Below are positions 54,806-64,000 of a stretch of 64,000 nt of DNA, in pieces. Every line of letters starts with the position of its first letter. The first letter of the stretch is position 1. A program made the position numbers and the translations under genes. The notes under the pieces are model-generated. The model did no database searches. It was not told where the DNA came from and was given only the letters and a program-made list of their open reading frames with translations. This stretch comes from Coix lacryma-jobi var. lacryma-jobi (lineage: Eukaryota > Streptophyta > Magnoliopsida > Poales > Poaceae). Where the stretch lies: NCBI GenBank assembly GCA_009763385.1, contig CM019827.1, forward strand, positions 110,077,204 to 110,141,203, in the 5' to 3' direction.

Positions 54806-56941
54806 CTACGGGACCCAAACCTTTTTGGTGCTCTTCATTGTTGATATGATGTCTTTGGGCACCCAAATGCGTTTGGCCCCATTGTTGGCTTGCTTGTTCA
54901 CCTTGATGGCCACCACCTTGTCATTCTTTTTCTTCTTCAAGAGATAGGGTGTGGAGGCCTTCTTGTTCACCTTGTTGGTGTAGGTGTTGGAGAGCTTGCT
55001 TGTTTGCCTTTTGTTTTTCTCTTTCTTCTTTTCTCCCCCATGCTTCTCCTTGCACTCATAGGACTTGTGGCCTTCCTTGTGGCAAACATAACAAACCACA
55101 GTTTGCTCCTCATCAAGCTTCTTCACTCCCTTGACGGTGTTATCTTGATGAGTTCGGGTTTGCCTTGTTTTGCCTTTTGCTTGAGTCAAGTCCATGGTGA
55201 GGCGGGTCACTTCTTGCTTTAGTAGCTCATTTTCCATTGCAACTTCTTGTGTACATGTATCTATAATCATATTTTCAACACCAGCTTGTTTGCACATGGG
55301 TGAGTCTAAATCAAGTAAGTCAATGCAAGAAGTAGAGACATCCTTTTTAGGTATTTTAAAGATTGATTTCTCAATTTTAGATGCCTCGGTGGGGTTTGCT
55401 CCGATGGTTTCAAGATTAGCAACTTTGTTAGTTAGCTCATCACAATGTTTGCACATAATTTCCATTTTAGCAAGCAAACTTTTGTAAGCATCTTGTGTGC
55501 TAGCTAACTTTGCTTTTAGTTTTTCATTTTTCTTAACAAGTTGCTCATCATTACTTGTACTATCACATGTGCTTGTACTAGCCTCAAGTTTCTCAATTTT
55601 GTTAGATAGCTCAACATTCAAATTTGAAAAGGTTTCATATTGTTCAAGCATAGCATTGTAGGCTTGTTGAGAGCTAACTAATTTTTCTTTTAAAACATTG
55701 ATTTTCTTTTGTTGACTAGTACAAGCTTTAGCATAATTGAGATTATCTTGCACAAGTTCATTATAAGAAGGTAGCTCATCATCACTATCACTATCACTCT
55801 CACTAGAGATAGAGCTTGAGTTACCTCGTGCCATAAGGCACATATGTGAGGAGCTTGATGATGAGTGCTTGCGGCCATGCCTCTTGTGTTGGGCTTCATC
55901 ATCACTTGATGAATCATCCCATGTCTTGATGGTGGTAAGAGCTTTGGCCTTGCATCCCTTCTTTTTCTTGTCATTGGGTGTAGGCTTTTGTTTTGGACAA
56001 TCTTCCACAAAGTGCCCTTTCTTGCCACATCTATAGCATCCCTTTTTTCTTTGCTCTCTTCTTTGATTGGTGAAGAGGCAATCTTCTATGGTGATGGGCA
56101 CACCCTTGACATTGAGCTTGCGGATCATCCTCTTCACTCCTTTCATAAGCTTGATTGTTTCTTCTTCAACTAAGGAGGAGTCGGATGAGGTGGAGGCTTG
56201 ATCATCACTTGATTCTTCATCTTCATCATCCTCTTCTACACTTGAGGAACTTGAGCTTGTCTCAACTTGCTTTTTGCCCTTCATCTTTTTGTGCTCACAT
56301 GTGAGAGCAATGTCTTTGCTTGATGAGGTGGCATCTTCTTGACCCATCTTGCGTGACATCTCAAATGCCACTAATTTGCCAATGACAATGGTCGGGGTCA
56401 TGGTGCTCAAGTCCTCCATGTTGTGGAGGATGGTGATGATGGTTGCATATTTGTTCTTTGGAAGCACGGAGATGATCTTCCTCACAATATCCGCATCACC
56501 TAGCTTTGTAATTCCTATAGAATGGAGCTCATTGATAATTAGATTCAACCCAGAATACATATCACGAACAAGCTCATTATCATTCATTTTAAAGGAATCA
56601 TAGCTTGTTTTAGTTAGGTGATGTTTTTGCTCACGTACATTACTTGTACCATCATGGAGCTCATGTAGTTTTAACCAAATTTCATGAGATATTTGCAAAG
56701 TAAAAACTTGGTTAAAGACATCCATGCTAATAGATTCAAACAAGCAATTTTTAGCTCTAGCATTAAGATGAATTTCTTTTTCATCACCAGTGGTAGGCTT
56801 CTCGGGATTCTTAATGGGTTTCATCCCGTCGCGGGTGACTCTCTAGACACCTAGATCAACGGCTTCTAAAAAGCAAGCCATCCTAGCACTATAGTAAGAG
56901 AAGTTAGTGCCGTCAAAGTGCGGAGGCCTAGAGGTATCCAT
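54806..56941 (-). pseudogene. gag: E4 gag polyprotein with two zinc knuckles, one early stop
   Basis: The ATG at 56941 opens MDTSRPPHFDGTNFSYYSAR. The only lesion is TAG at 56843-56845 (codon 33, where VWRVT would be usual). The frame then stays open for more than 670 codons to 54806. Domains: the DUF4219/UBN2 capsid region (ESISMDVFNQVFTLQISHEI, LHDGTSNVREQKHHL), an acidic serine-rich linker, zinc knuckle CYRCGKKGHFVEDC, a long coiled coil (QDNLNYAKACTSQQKKINVL through LASTQDAYKSLLAKMEIMC), a second knuckle CYVCHKEGHKSYEC, and a basic C-terminus ending KKVWVP. UBN2 gag with coiled coil is typical of Sireviruses. In the full-length relative pol follows; here it is absent. Confidence 0.88.
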
Positions 56942-57007
56942 CCCAACCTCTCATAGGGGTGTTGGCTCGAAGGCGGTGAAGCCAAGAGTCCACAAGAGAG
57001 CCAACTG

Positions 57008-57019
57008 GCTCCGATACCA
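57008..57019 (-). other. E4 primer binding site (tRNA-iMet type)
   Basis: Minus strand TGGTATCGGAGC, two bases inside the 5' LTR end at 57022. Confidence 0.8.
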
Positions 57020-57021
57020 AT

Positions 57022-57161
57022 TGAAAGGACCGTGACGCCTAAGAGGGGGGTGAATTAGGCAATTTAAAACTTCTACTCTAAACTATGACCTCTAAATTCC
57101 ACCTAGACAAAACCTATGCAAGAAAGTAAACTATCTAATGTGCAACTAAGGTTTTGCTATG
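57022..57161 (-). repeat. E4 5' LTR, first 140 bp
   Basis: Matches 52026-52165 with a few changes and stops at CTATG (57157-57161), the insertion point of E5. Confidence 0.85.
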
Positions 57162-60116
57162 TGTCACACCCCAATTTTAAGGATAAAATTGTGGCGGAAT
57201 ACTCATGTGTGCCCAGGAAACAATCACACACATAAGTTAGACAAATTACAAGAAGGTGGCATCATCACATTGTTTATTACATAACGATAGTATCAACACA
57301 AGTCTTACATCAAGCGAAACAAAAGATAACTGAACTGCTAACAAGATCTACTCCACAGGGAACGCTGACTGGGGGAAACAGCTAGCCTAGAAGTCCTCTG
57401 GGAAGTCGCCAACTGCACCTTCATCTGTTACCCATCCGGGATTTTGCCCAAAAAGAAGATAAACAACAAGCGTAAGTACTTCTCGTACTTAGCAAGCTAA
57501 CACAGGGTTCATGAGGCTCAAAAGGTTGACACTGTCTGACTGCAGTTAGCTTTTAAGTTGGCAAAGTTTTAGCATTAAGGTAAACGAATATGGTGCTTAA
57601 CCCTTAACCCATGATCCATTTGTCCAACAAAGATAATTAAGAGATCATAAGGTGCCATCAACATAAAGTAACAGTTATTCAAGTATCAAAGTTCTGCTAG
57701 TTTTCCGGGCCGCTCGTGACCGTGAGCACGACTGTTATAACAGTTTTACACTCTGCAGAGGTTGTGCTTCTTTACCCACAAGCCGTGTTACCCTTGTGCC
57801 CGAGGCGGCCAACCTCTTGATCCACTTCCAAGGTAGATCGGCAGAGCACACTATGAAGCCTTTCGTTGGTTCGTCTAACATGTTAGGGCCGCTAGGTTTC
57901 CTTGGCAGGCAGATGTAGTAACCCCCCTTTCCTATGGCACAAGGCCATCGCAGCTATACACATAGGAACAGGAGCAGCCCTACACCCAAAGTGGCAAGCC
58001 CCTTTTTGCGCCCTTTCGGGTCACCGCTAACAAGTTAGAAAAGGTCCAGTGTACTGAGCTAAAACCAGAGCTATATAACACTCATGGTAGCACTGTCAAT
58101 CCCAGCTTTTGCTAACAACAAGTTTTATTAACCGTTTAACAACATATCATCATGAGAACAAATTCATCATTGGACTGGATCAGTTATAAGCCAGTTAGCA
58201 CTAGCATTCTACCCATATGCAAAGATCCCACGGAGTCAAGAACATCACAGATAACAAAGCTAAGTGGGTCTCTAAGGTTGCTCAATTGGACACATGCATA
58301 AATGAGTAATTTAATGGTAAAGTGAAATAGGTAACAAGGAGATCCCATGCTAACTTGCCTTGGTTGTTGAACGACTGGTCTTCCTGCTGATCGTCGAAAG
58401 AAGGGTCCTGGTCGTACCACACCGTCTCACCGTCTACTCGACCACAACATCAACACGTATTCCAGGCGCATACATACAATGCAAACAAGGCTATCATTAG
58501 AACTGTACACCAAACAGTAATAATCAGAAATCAAACTTTGATAAAACTGAAGTACGCGTTTCTACGATCACAACAAGTTTTGGTTCACCGAAAACGGAGT
58601 TACGACACTAAAGTTACGGCCGAAACGGTGATTCTAAAGGCCTAAACGAGACTAACATAAACCCTGAAACTAAACTGACCTAAGCCGACTAACAGAGGCA
58701 TAAACAGATAGAAAACTAAATTACGAACCTAACGCAACTTGAACGGGTCAAAACGGAGCTAAAACGTGAATTTTATAAGCGTTTTATTGTAGTGGCAATT
58801 CTGTAAATGGACTGAAATTAATTTGAAATCAATTCGGAATTTAAACTGAATTTTAAAAGGAATTCACGGCCGGCTGGACTGCGCCTCAAATCATCATAAA
58901 CGCAGGGGTCTGGTTGCAAAGTTTTCAAGACACAGGGAATAGTGCTCAAAGGAGCGCGGGTTGATTCACGATTTCTCCGGGGTTTCTTTAGCAAAAGTGC
59001 ACCCGAAGAGGTATCGGCCGCGCACAACCGATGGATCGACGATGGACGATGTGGATTAGATCCAGGGGTGAGTGCGCACGGGGCGGGCCGACGGCGTGCA
59101 CAGGCCGCGGCGTCGCGGCGCTTTGCGCGACGTCGCGCGCGGTTCCGCCATGGCCGAAGCCGGAGAGCTCGCGGACTCGAGCGAAGGGGCACGCCGAGCC
59201 AAACCAAGGGGGACGGAGAGGGAGCGGGTCGCAAGGGGTTCTCACCGCATCGGAAGAACGGACGGAGAGTCTCTGGTGGCGGCGCACGGCGAGGGACGGC
59301 GGGGATCCGAGCGATGGCGCCGGAGCTGTGAGCACACAACGGTGGTTAGGGCCAAACCAGAGAAAGAGAAAGGGAGAGACGGTTCGGCAGCTTCACCGTG
59401 GCGCGGCGGAGCTCGGAGGAGGTCGCACACGGCCGGAGCGACGCCGAAACAACGAATCGACGGCGGCGGGCGGCGGCTATGGTACGGAGGTGCTCGACAC
59501 GGTTGCTCGGGTGCTCTGCTGTGCGGTGCTGCGGGAGAGAATAAGGGAAAAGGGAGCGAGGGTGCGGGTGCGTCCGCTATAAGCACGAGGAGGAGGCCAA
59601 GGTCGTGGGAGCGGGCTCGTCCACGACGCGCGTGAGACCCGGACGCGGGGCGATTGCGCTCGGGGCGGCGTCGCGCGGAGGGGAAGAAGGGAGGTGCCGA
59701 CAGGTGAGGACGCGCCGTCAGCGGCAGAGGGGAGAGGAGCCGCCTGGCTTGCTGGCGAGCGCGAGCAGGCCGGGCTGCTAGGCCGCAGCGGGAGAAAGAG
59801 AGAAGAGGAGGGAGGCCCAGCGCGGGGGAAAAGGAGAAGGGAGGGAGCGCCGGCGGGCTTGGGCCGCCAGGCCGCTTGGGCCGGATGCAAGGGAGGGAGA
59901 AGAAAAAGAATAAGAACTCTTTTCCATTTTATTTTCAACACATTTTCAAACCAGTCACACAAATAAATCCAATGCATCAGCATGAGTGCAAAAACATGTT
60001 GCCAACTTTATTTTAATTCAATAAAAATTATTTAATCCCTAGGTTAAATGCTCACAAAAATCATCAATAAATCATTTTCACCTATTTTATTTTGGAGAAA
60101 ATTTTAGGGTGTTACA
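57162..60116 (-). repeat. E5 3' LTR (2955 bp)
   Basis: Starts TGTAACACCCTAAAAT and ends GGGGTGTGACA on the minus strand. It has a GC-rich block at about 58980-59900, where long frames are open on both strands without family resemblance. Confidence 0.88.
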
Positions 60117-60131
60117 ACTCTACCCCCCTTA
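60117..60131 (-). other. E5 polypurine tract
   Basis: Minus strand TTAAGGGGGGTAGAG just before the TGTAACA start of the LTR. Confidence 0.8.
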
Positions 60132-60164
60132 AGATGAATCTCGTCCTCGAGATTCGACTGGTGC

Positions 60165-63100
60165 TTACTCAAACAGCTGCGGATAAGATTTCCGAAGGTC
60201 TTCTTCCCTTTCCTAGGTAGCCTCTTCTTATGTATATCTGTTCCACTGAACTTTGCACATTTTGATAACTCGGCTCCTGGTAACTCTTTCTGTTGTCTCT
60301 AAGATCTTGATAGGGTACTCTTCATAAGTGAGATCTTCTCCTATCTTGATCTCTTCCAGGGGAACTTGCTCTTCAGGCACCCTCAAACATTTCTTCAGCT
60401 GAGAGACATGGAACACATCATGAACGCCTAATAGACTCTCAGGTAGCTCAAGCTGATAAGCCACTTCTCCATGTCTGGCTAAGATCCGGAAAGGACCTAT
60501 GTATCTGGGTGCCAACTTTCCTTTCATGTTGAACCTCTTTATGCTCCTCATGGGTGACACTTTCAAGTACACATAATCTCCCTCTTTAAACGTTAAGTCC
60601 CTTCTGCGAGTATCTGCATAACTCTTTTGTCGAGACTGAGCTATCCTCAAGTTATCCCGGATTACTCTCACTTGTTCTTCAGCATCGCGCAGAACATCTG
60701 GTCCAAACACTTGAGTTTCTCCCGTCTGATTCCAGAACAAGGGAGTTCTACACTTTCGCCCATACAAAGCTTCAAAGGGAGCCATTTTTAGACTCTTCTG
60801 ATGACTGTTGTTGTAAGAGAATTCAGCATATGGCAGGCTTTTATCCCAACTAGCCCCGTGCTGAAGTGCACATGCTCTCAACATATCCTCCAAGATTTGA
60901 TTTATCCTTTCAGTCTGCCCATCTGTTTGTGGGTGATATGCAGAACTGAAATTCAGCTTGGTTCCCAACGATTGATGTATCTGATGCTAAAAATGAGATG
61001 TGAATTGTGTTCCTCTGTCAGATACTATTTTCTTCGGTACACCATGTAAGGACACAATTCTCTCCATGTACAGCTCTGCTAACCTTGCCCCAGTATAAGT
61101 GGTCTTAACTGGTAGGAAGTGAGCGACCTTAGTGAGACGGTCGACGATTACCCATATAAAGTCATAGCCTCTCTGTGTGCGGGGTAATCCAGTGATAAAG
61201 TCCATTCCCACTTCTTCCCATTTCCACTCAGGTATCTGCATAGGTTGCAACAATCCTGCCGGTCTTTGATGTTCAGCTTTGACCTTCTGACAGGTGTCAC
61301 ATAGGGCCACATATTCTGCTACATCTCGCTTCAATCCATACCACCAGTACTTTTCTTTTAGGTCTAAGTACATTTTGGTGCTGCCGGGATGTATAGAGTA
61401 GGCAGATTCATGCGCATCTCGCAAGATGGCATCACGGATAGCTTTCACTTCAGGTATGCATATCCTTTTTCCGAACCATAGAGTTCCATTTTCATCTATC
61501 CTGAAACCTGGTGCCTTTCCAAGTACTATGTTCTCTGCTATCTCCTGCAATTTCTCATCTTTCAACTGACTTTCACGGATTTCTTTCTCCAAAGTAGGTT
61601 CCACTGTCATCTCCACAACATTGTTGGCAAAGCATAGATTAAGATATGCCATTTCAGCTCTCAACTCTGCTGACATGTATTCCACTTGCAGTCCATTTGC
61701 ATAAGTTTTTCTGCTCAAGGCATCGGCCACGACATTGGCCTTTCCTGGGTGATAATGTACCTCCAGGTCATAGTCTTTGATCAATTCTAGCCAACGACGT
61801 TGCCTCAAATTCAGATCTGATTGAGTAAATATGTACTTCAGACTTTTATGATCTGTGTACACATCATATTTATGCCCAACTAGATAATGTCTCCATATTT
61901 TCAGAGCATGGACAACAGCTGCTAACTCCAAATCATGAGTTGGATAGTTCACCTCGTGCTTTCTCAGCTGTCTAGATGCATAGGCTACTACTCTTCCTTC
62001 TTGCATTAGAACACATCCAAGTCCCAGACGAGATGCATCACAATAGATGGAGAAGCTTTTGTTCAAGTCTGGCAGAACTAGGACTGGTGCTGAGGTCAAT
62101 CTCCTCTTCAATTCTTCAAAGTTTGCCTGGCACTTATCAGACCACACAAACTTAGCACTCTTTTCTAGCAAGGCAGTCATAGGCTTCGCAAGCTTGGAGA
62201 AACCTTCAATGAACCTTCTGTAATACCCAGCCAAACCCAGGAAGCTTCGGATTTCGCTAGCATTGGTTGGCGGATTCCAGTCCAACACATTCTGCACCTT
62301 GCTAGGATCAACGGATATACCTCCGTTAGAGACTACATGCCCCAAGAAAGAGACTTCTTTCAACCAAAACTCACATTTGCTCCTCTTGGCATAGAGTTGA
62401 TGCTCTCTCAACTTCTGCAGAACCATCCTTAGATGTTCAGCATGTTCCTCTTCTGTTTTAGAGAACACTAGAATATCATCTATGAACACCACCACAAACT
62501 TATCCAGGTACTCCATGAACACCTTATTCATCAGGTACATGAAGTAGGCTAGGGCATTGGTCAGCCCAAAAGACATAACTGTATACTCATACAATCCATA
62601 CCGCGTTGTGAAAGCGGTTTTGGGAATGTCCGAGTTCCGGATTTTTAACTGGTGGTACCCAGATCTGAGATCTATTTTAGAGAACACACATGCTCCTCTA
62701 AGCTGGTCAAATAGATCATCTATCCTGGGTAGAGGGTATTTGTTTTTAATGGTAACCTCATTTAAAGACCTATAGTCCACACACATCCTCTGGCTACCAT
62801 CTTTCTTATCCACAAAGATCACAGGTGCTCCCCAAGGAGAAGCACTGGGGCGTATATACCCCTTCTCTAACAACTCCTCAAGTTGCTTCTTAAGCTCTTC
62901 TAGTTCATTTACCCCCATTCTATAAGGTCTTTTAGCTATTGGTGCAGTTCCAGGCAGTAATTCAATAATGAACTCAACATCGCGATCAGGTGGCATACCT
63001 GGCAGATCATCAGGAAAGACATCAGGGAACTCGTCCACCACCCGATCTTGCTCTGCACCACTAGCATCCATCTGGTTTATGGTGGCAGTCGGCTGCTCTT

Positions 63101-63356
63101 GCATCACCACTTCCACACAGATCCTGTCTCCCTTGGGTGTAGATACAACAACTAATCTTTCTTGACACTGAATGACAGCCCCATGCTGCTTCATCCAGTC
63201 CATACCCAAGATGAGATCTATGCCTGCCGTTCTCAGCACTATAGGCTTTACTTTAAATCCTACCCCCCTTAGGTTGACACTAGAGGTGGGGCTCCAGAAA
63301 TTTGCAGGCATACTACCCCCGGTGAGTTCACTATGATTGTTTCTTTCATTGCGCAC
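60165..63356 (-). pseudogene. pol: E5 pol: end of protease, reverse transcriptase, RNase H, integrase, chromodomain
   Basis: A 789-codon open stretch (63356-60987) and a second (60968-60228) share one frame, separated by a TAG just after SDRGTQFTSHF. The protease tail has LILGMDWMKQHGAVIQ. Reverse transcriptase has YRMGVNELEELKKQLEELL and the catalytic FIDDIL (about residues 291-296). RNase H catalytic residues lie in YCDAS, HDLELA and YTDHKS (about 440, 477, 502). The integrase zinc finger is H649, H656, C686, C689, and the core has aspartates in GMDFITG (719) and SDRGTQF (780). The second stretch has SAYHPQTDGQTERIN with the glutamate, FHVSQLKKCLRVPEE and a chromodomain start (ERVTRSRVIKMCKVQWNRY). 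Two stops near 60228 and 60213 cut the chromodomain before YPQLFE and the final TAA at 60165. It is nearly intact, so a young copy. Confidence 0.92.
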
Positions 63357-63511
63357 AAAGGCACACCATGCATTCTAACAAATGACTGAGAAATGAAGGA
63401 ATGCGAAGCACCAGAATCAAAAAGTATGGTTGCTGGGATTGAGTTGATACTGAACGTACCCATCATAACATCCGGTGCATCCAGGGCACTATCGGCAGCC
63501 ACATGGTTCAC
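63269..63511 (-). pseudogene. pol: E5 protease N-terminal part
   Basis: Holds the active site ILFDSGASHSFISQSF of a retropepsin. A small frameshift near 63290-63340 separates it from the main pol frame (HSELTGGSMPANFW). Confidence 0.85.
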
Positions 63512-64000
63512 CCGCCCAGTGTGAGGTGGACGAGCATTCTGCTTCCGACCTCCTGCTTGGTTCTGTGGAGCCTGAGGGTTCTGCTTCTTGGGACACTGGT
63601 GAGCATAGTGTCCAACCTCCCCACAGCGGTAGCAAGCGTTGGGGTTCTACTGAGATGCATTCTTCAAGGAGCGGAGTTGGGTGCTCCCTGGCGTGATGCT
63701 TGGGTGCCCTGCTGCTGGTACCTCTGCCCTCCTGGCTGCTGCTGGTAGCGCTGACCACCTGACTGCTGTTGGTATGGAGGGCGCTGCTGGTTCTGGTTGC
63801 CTTGGGGTTGCTGTCCCCTGTTCCACTGGTTGGAGGAGCCTTGATTCCTCTGGGGGTAGCCTTGCTGGGGGTTGGTTCGGGGACGAGTGTTGCTCCCCGA
63901 AGACTGGCCTTGGAAGCTTCTCTTCTTTGCTTCCATCTCTTTCCGCTTGTTGTCAATAACAATCGCCCTATTGACCAGGGCCTGATAGTTGGGATAAATG
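63512..64000 (-). pseudogene. gag: E5 gag C-terminal part with zinc knuckle, cut by window edge
   Basis: From the right edge there is a glutamine- and arginine-rich nucleocapsid stretch (QQGYPQRNQGSSNQWNRG, YQQQPGGQRYQQQG). After a break near 63650 (a TAG at about 63648) comes a CCHC knuckle CYRCGEVGHYAHQC. The capsid core lies beyond the window. Confidence 0.82.

Larger units (their letters stand above)
52026..57161 (-). mobile_element. E4: Sirevirus-like Ty1/copia element, gag only, 5' LTR cut by E5
   Basis: Left (3') LTR 52026-53580, interior 53581-57021, and the first 140 bases of the right (5') LTR 57022-57161, which match 52026 onward. On the minus strand the LTR starts TGTAAGGAAAATGG and ends GGTCCTTTCA. 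Primer site and polypurine tract are present. The only coding region is a large gag with a coiled-coil and two zinc knuckles, typical of the Sirevirus/Maximus group. Between gag and the 3' LTR there are 1.2 kb where about 4 kb of pol should be, so this is a deletion derivative. Confidence 0.85.
57162..64000 (-). mobile_element. E5: Ty3/gypsy chromovirus (Tekay/Del-like), 3' part
   Basis: 3' LTR 57162-60116, polypurine tract, pol and part of gag in minus orientation; the element continues past the window. Domain order (gag, protease, reverse transcriptase, RNase H, integrase, chromodomain) and FHVSQLKKCL are shared with E2. CTATG at 57157-57161 is the likely target-site copy. Its LTR and coding sequence differ enough from E2 to be a separate family. 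Confidence 0.9.

Noticed and set aside
58942..59635. Arginine-rich frames on both strands
   Set aside because: They lie in the GC-rich block of the E5 LTR and overlap each other, with no family resemblance.

Overview
The window is a repeat-rich stretch of a plant nuclear genome, most likely a grass. The evidence is the set of transposon types: long-LTR Ty3/gypsy chromovirus-like elements, a Tat-like element with antisense genes, a Sirevirus-like copia element, a CACTA element with subterminal repeats, hAT-type elements and TRIMs. CpG-rich blocks and plant splice signals agree. I cannot name the species. Almost every base belongs to a mobile element. The only gene-like host candidates are a small GRF zinc-finger gene (51165-51635) and one LEA-like exon fragment (21688-21803).

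Layout, using element names from here on. E1 (1-21142, minus strand) is the 5' part of a Ty3/gypsy element whose 4.0 kb 5' LTR is split by E2. E2 (3050-18545, minus) is a complete 15.5 kb chromovirus with 4.47 kb LTRs, a tRNA-iMet-type primer site, a decayed gag and pol, and an integrase chromodomain. E1 itself sits inside a TRIM LTR (21143-21595), next to a LEA-like exon and a second, inverted TRIM cluster (21804-22595). From 22596 to 27325 there is non-TE sequence with a duplicated promoter-like block, a GC-rich island and a hAT MITE. E3 (27326-38673, plus) is a Tat-like element that encodes only gag and protease on its sense strand, but two intron-containing genes on its antisense strand. 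A 9.4 kb CACTA element (39993-49435) carries a multi-exon gene with a Ptta/En/Spm-type region and an Ulp1/C48-like protease end. Two related hAT elements lie beside it and in its coding sequence. After some MITE-like pieces and the GRF gene comes E4 (from 52026, minus), a Sirevirus-like element with gag but no pol. Its 5' LTR is cut by E5 (57162 to the window end, minus), a chromovirus with a nearly intact pol.

The most interesting signal is in E1 and E2. Each has an extra reading frame between the leader and gag whose N-terminus copies the histone H3 tail (E2: MARTKRTARKSTGGKRP, 14 of the first 16 H3 residues). This is followed by a coiled coil and an acidic C-terminus. E2 also encodes an integrase chromodomain, the kind of module that reads methylated H3 tails. 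Other notable signals are the two antisense genes of E3, about 29 copies of the heptamer AGCCGAT/ATCGGCT spread through E3, and a CACTA element whose transposase region is missing and which carries a 505 bp tandem array.

All transposon reading frames here carry stops or frameshifts, so this is a graveyard of inactive copies. Nesting gives a relative order: TRIM, then E1, then E2; and E4, then E5; and CACTA, then hAT.
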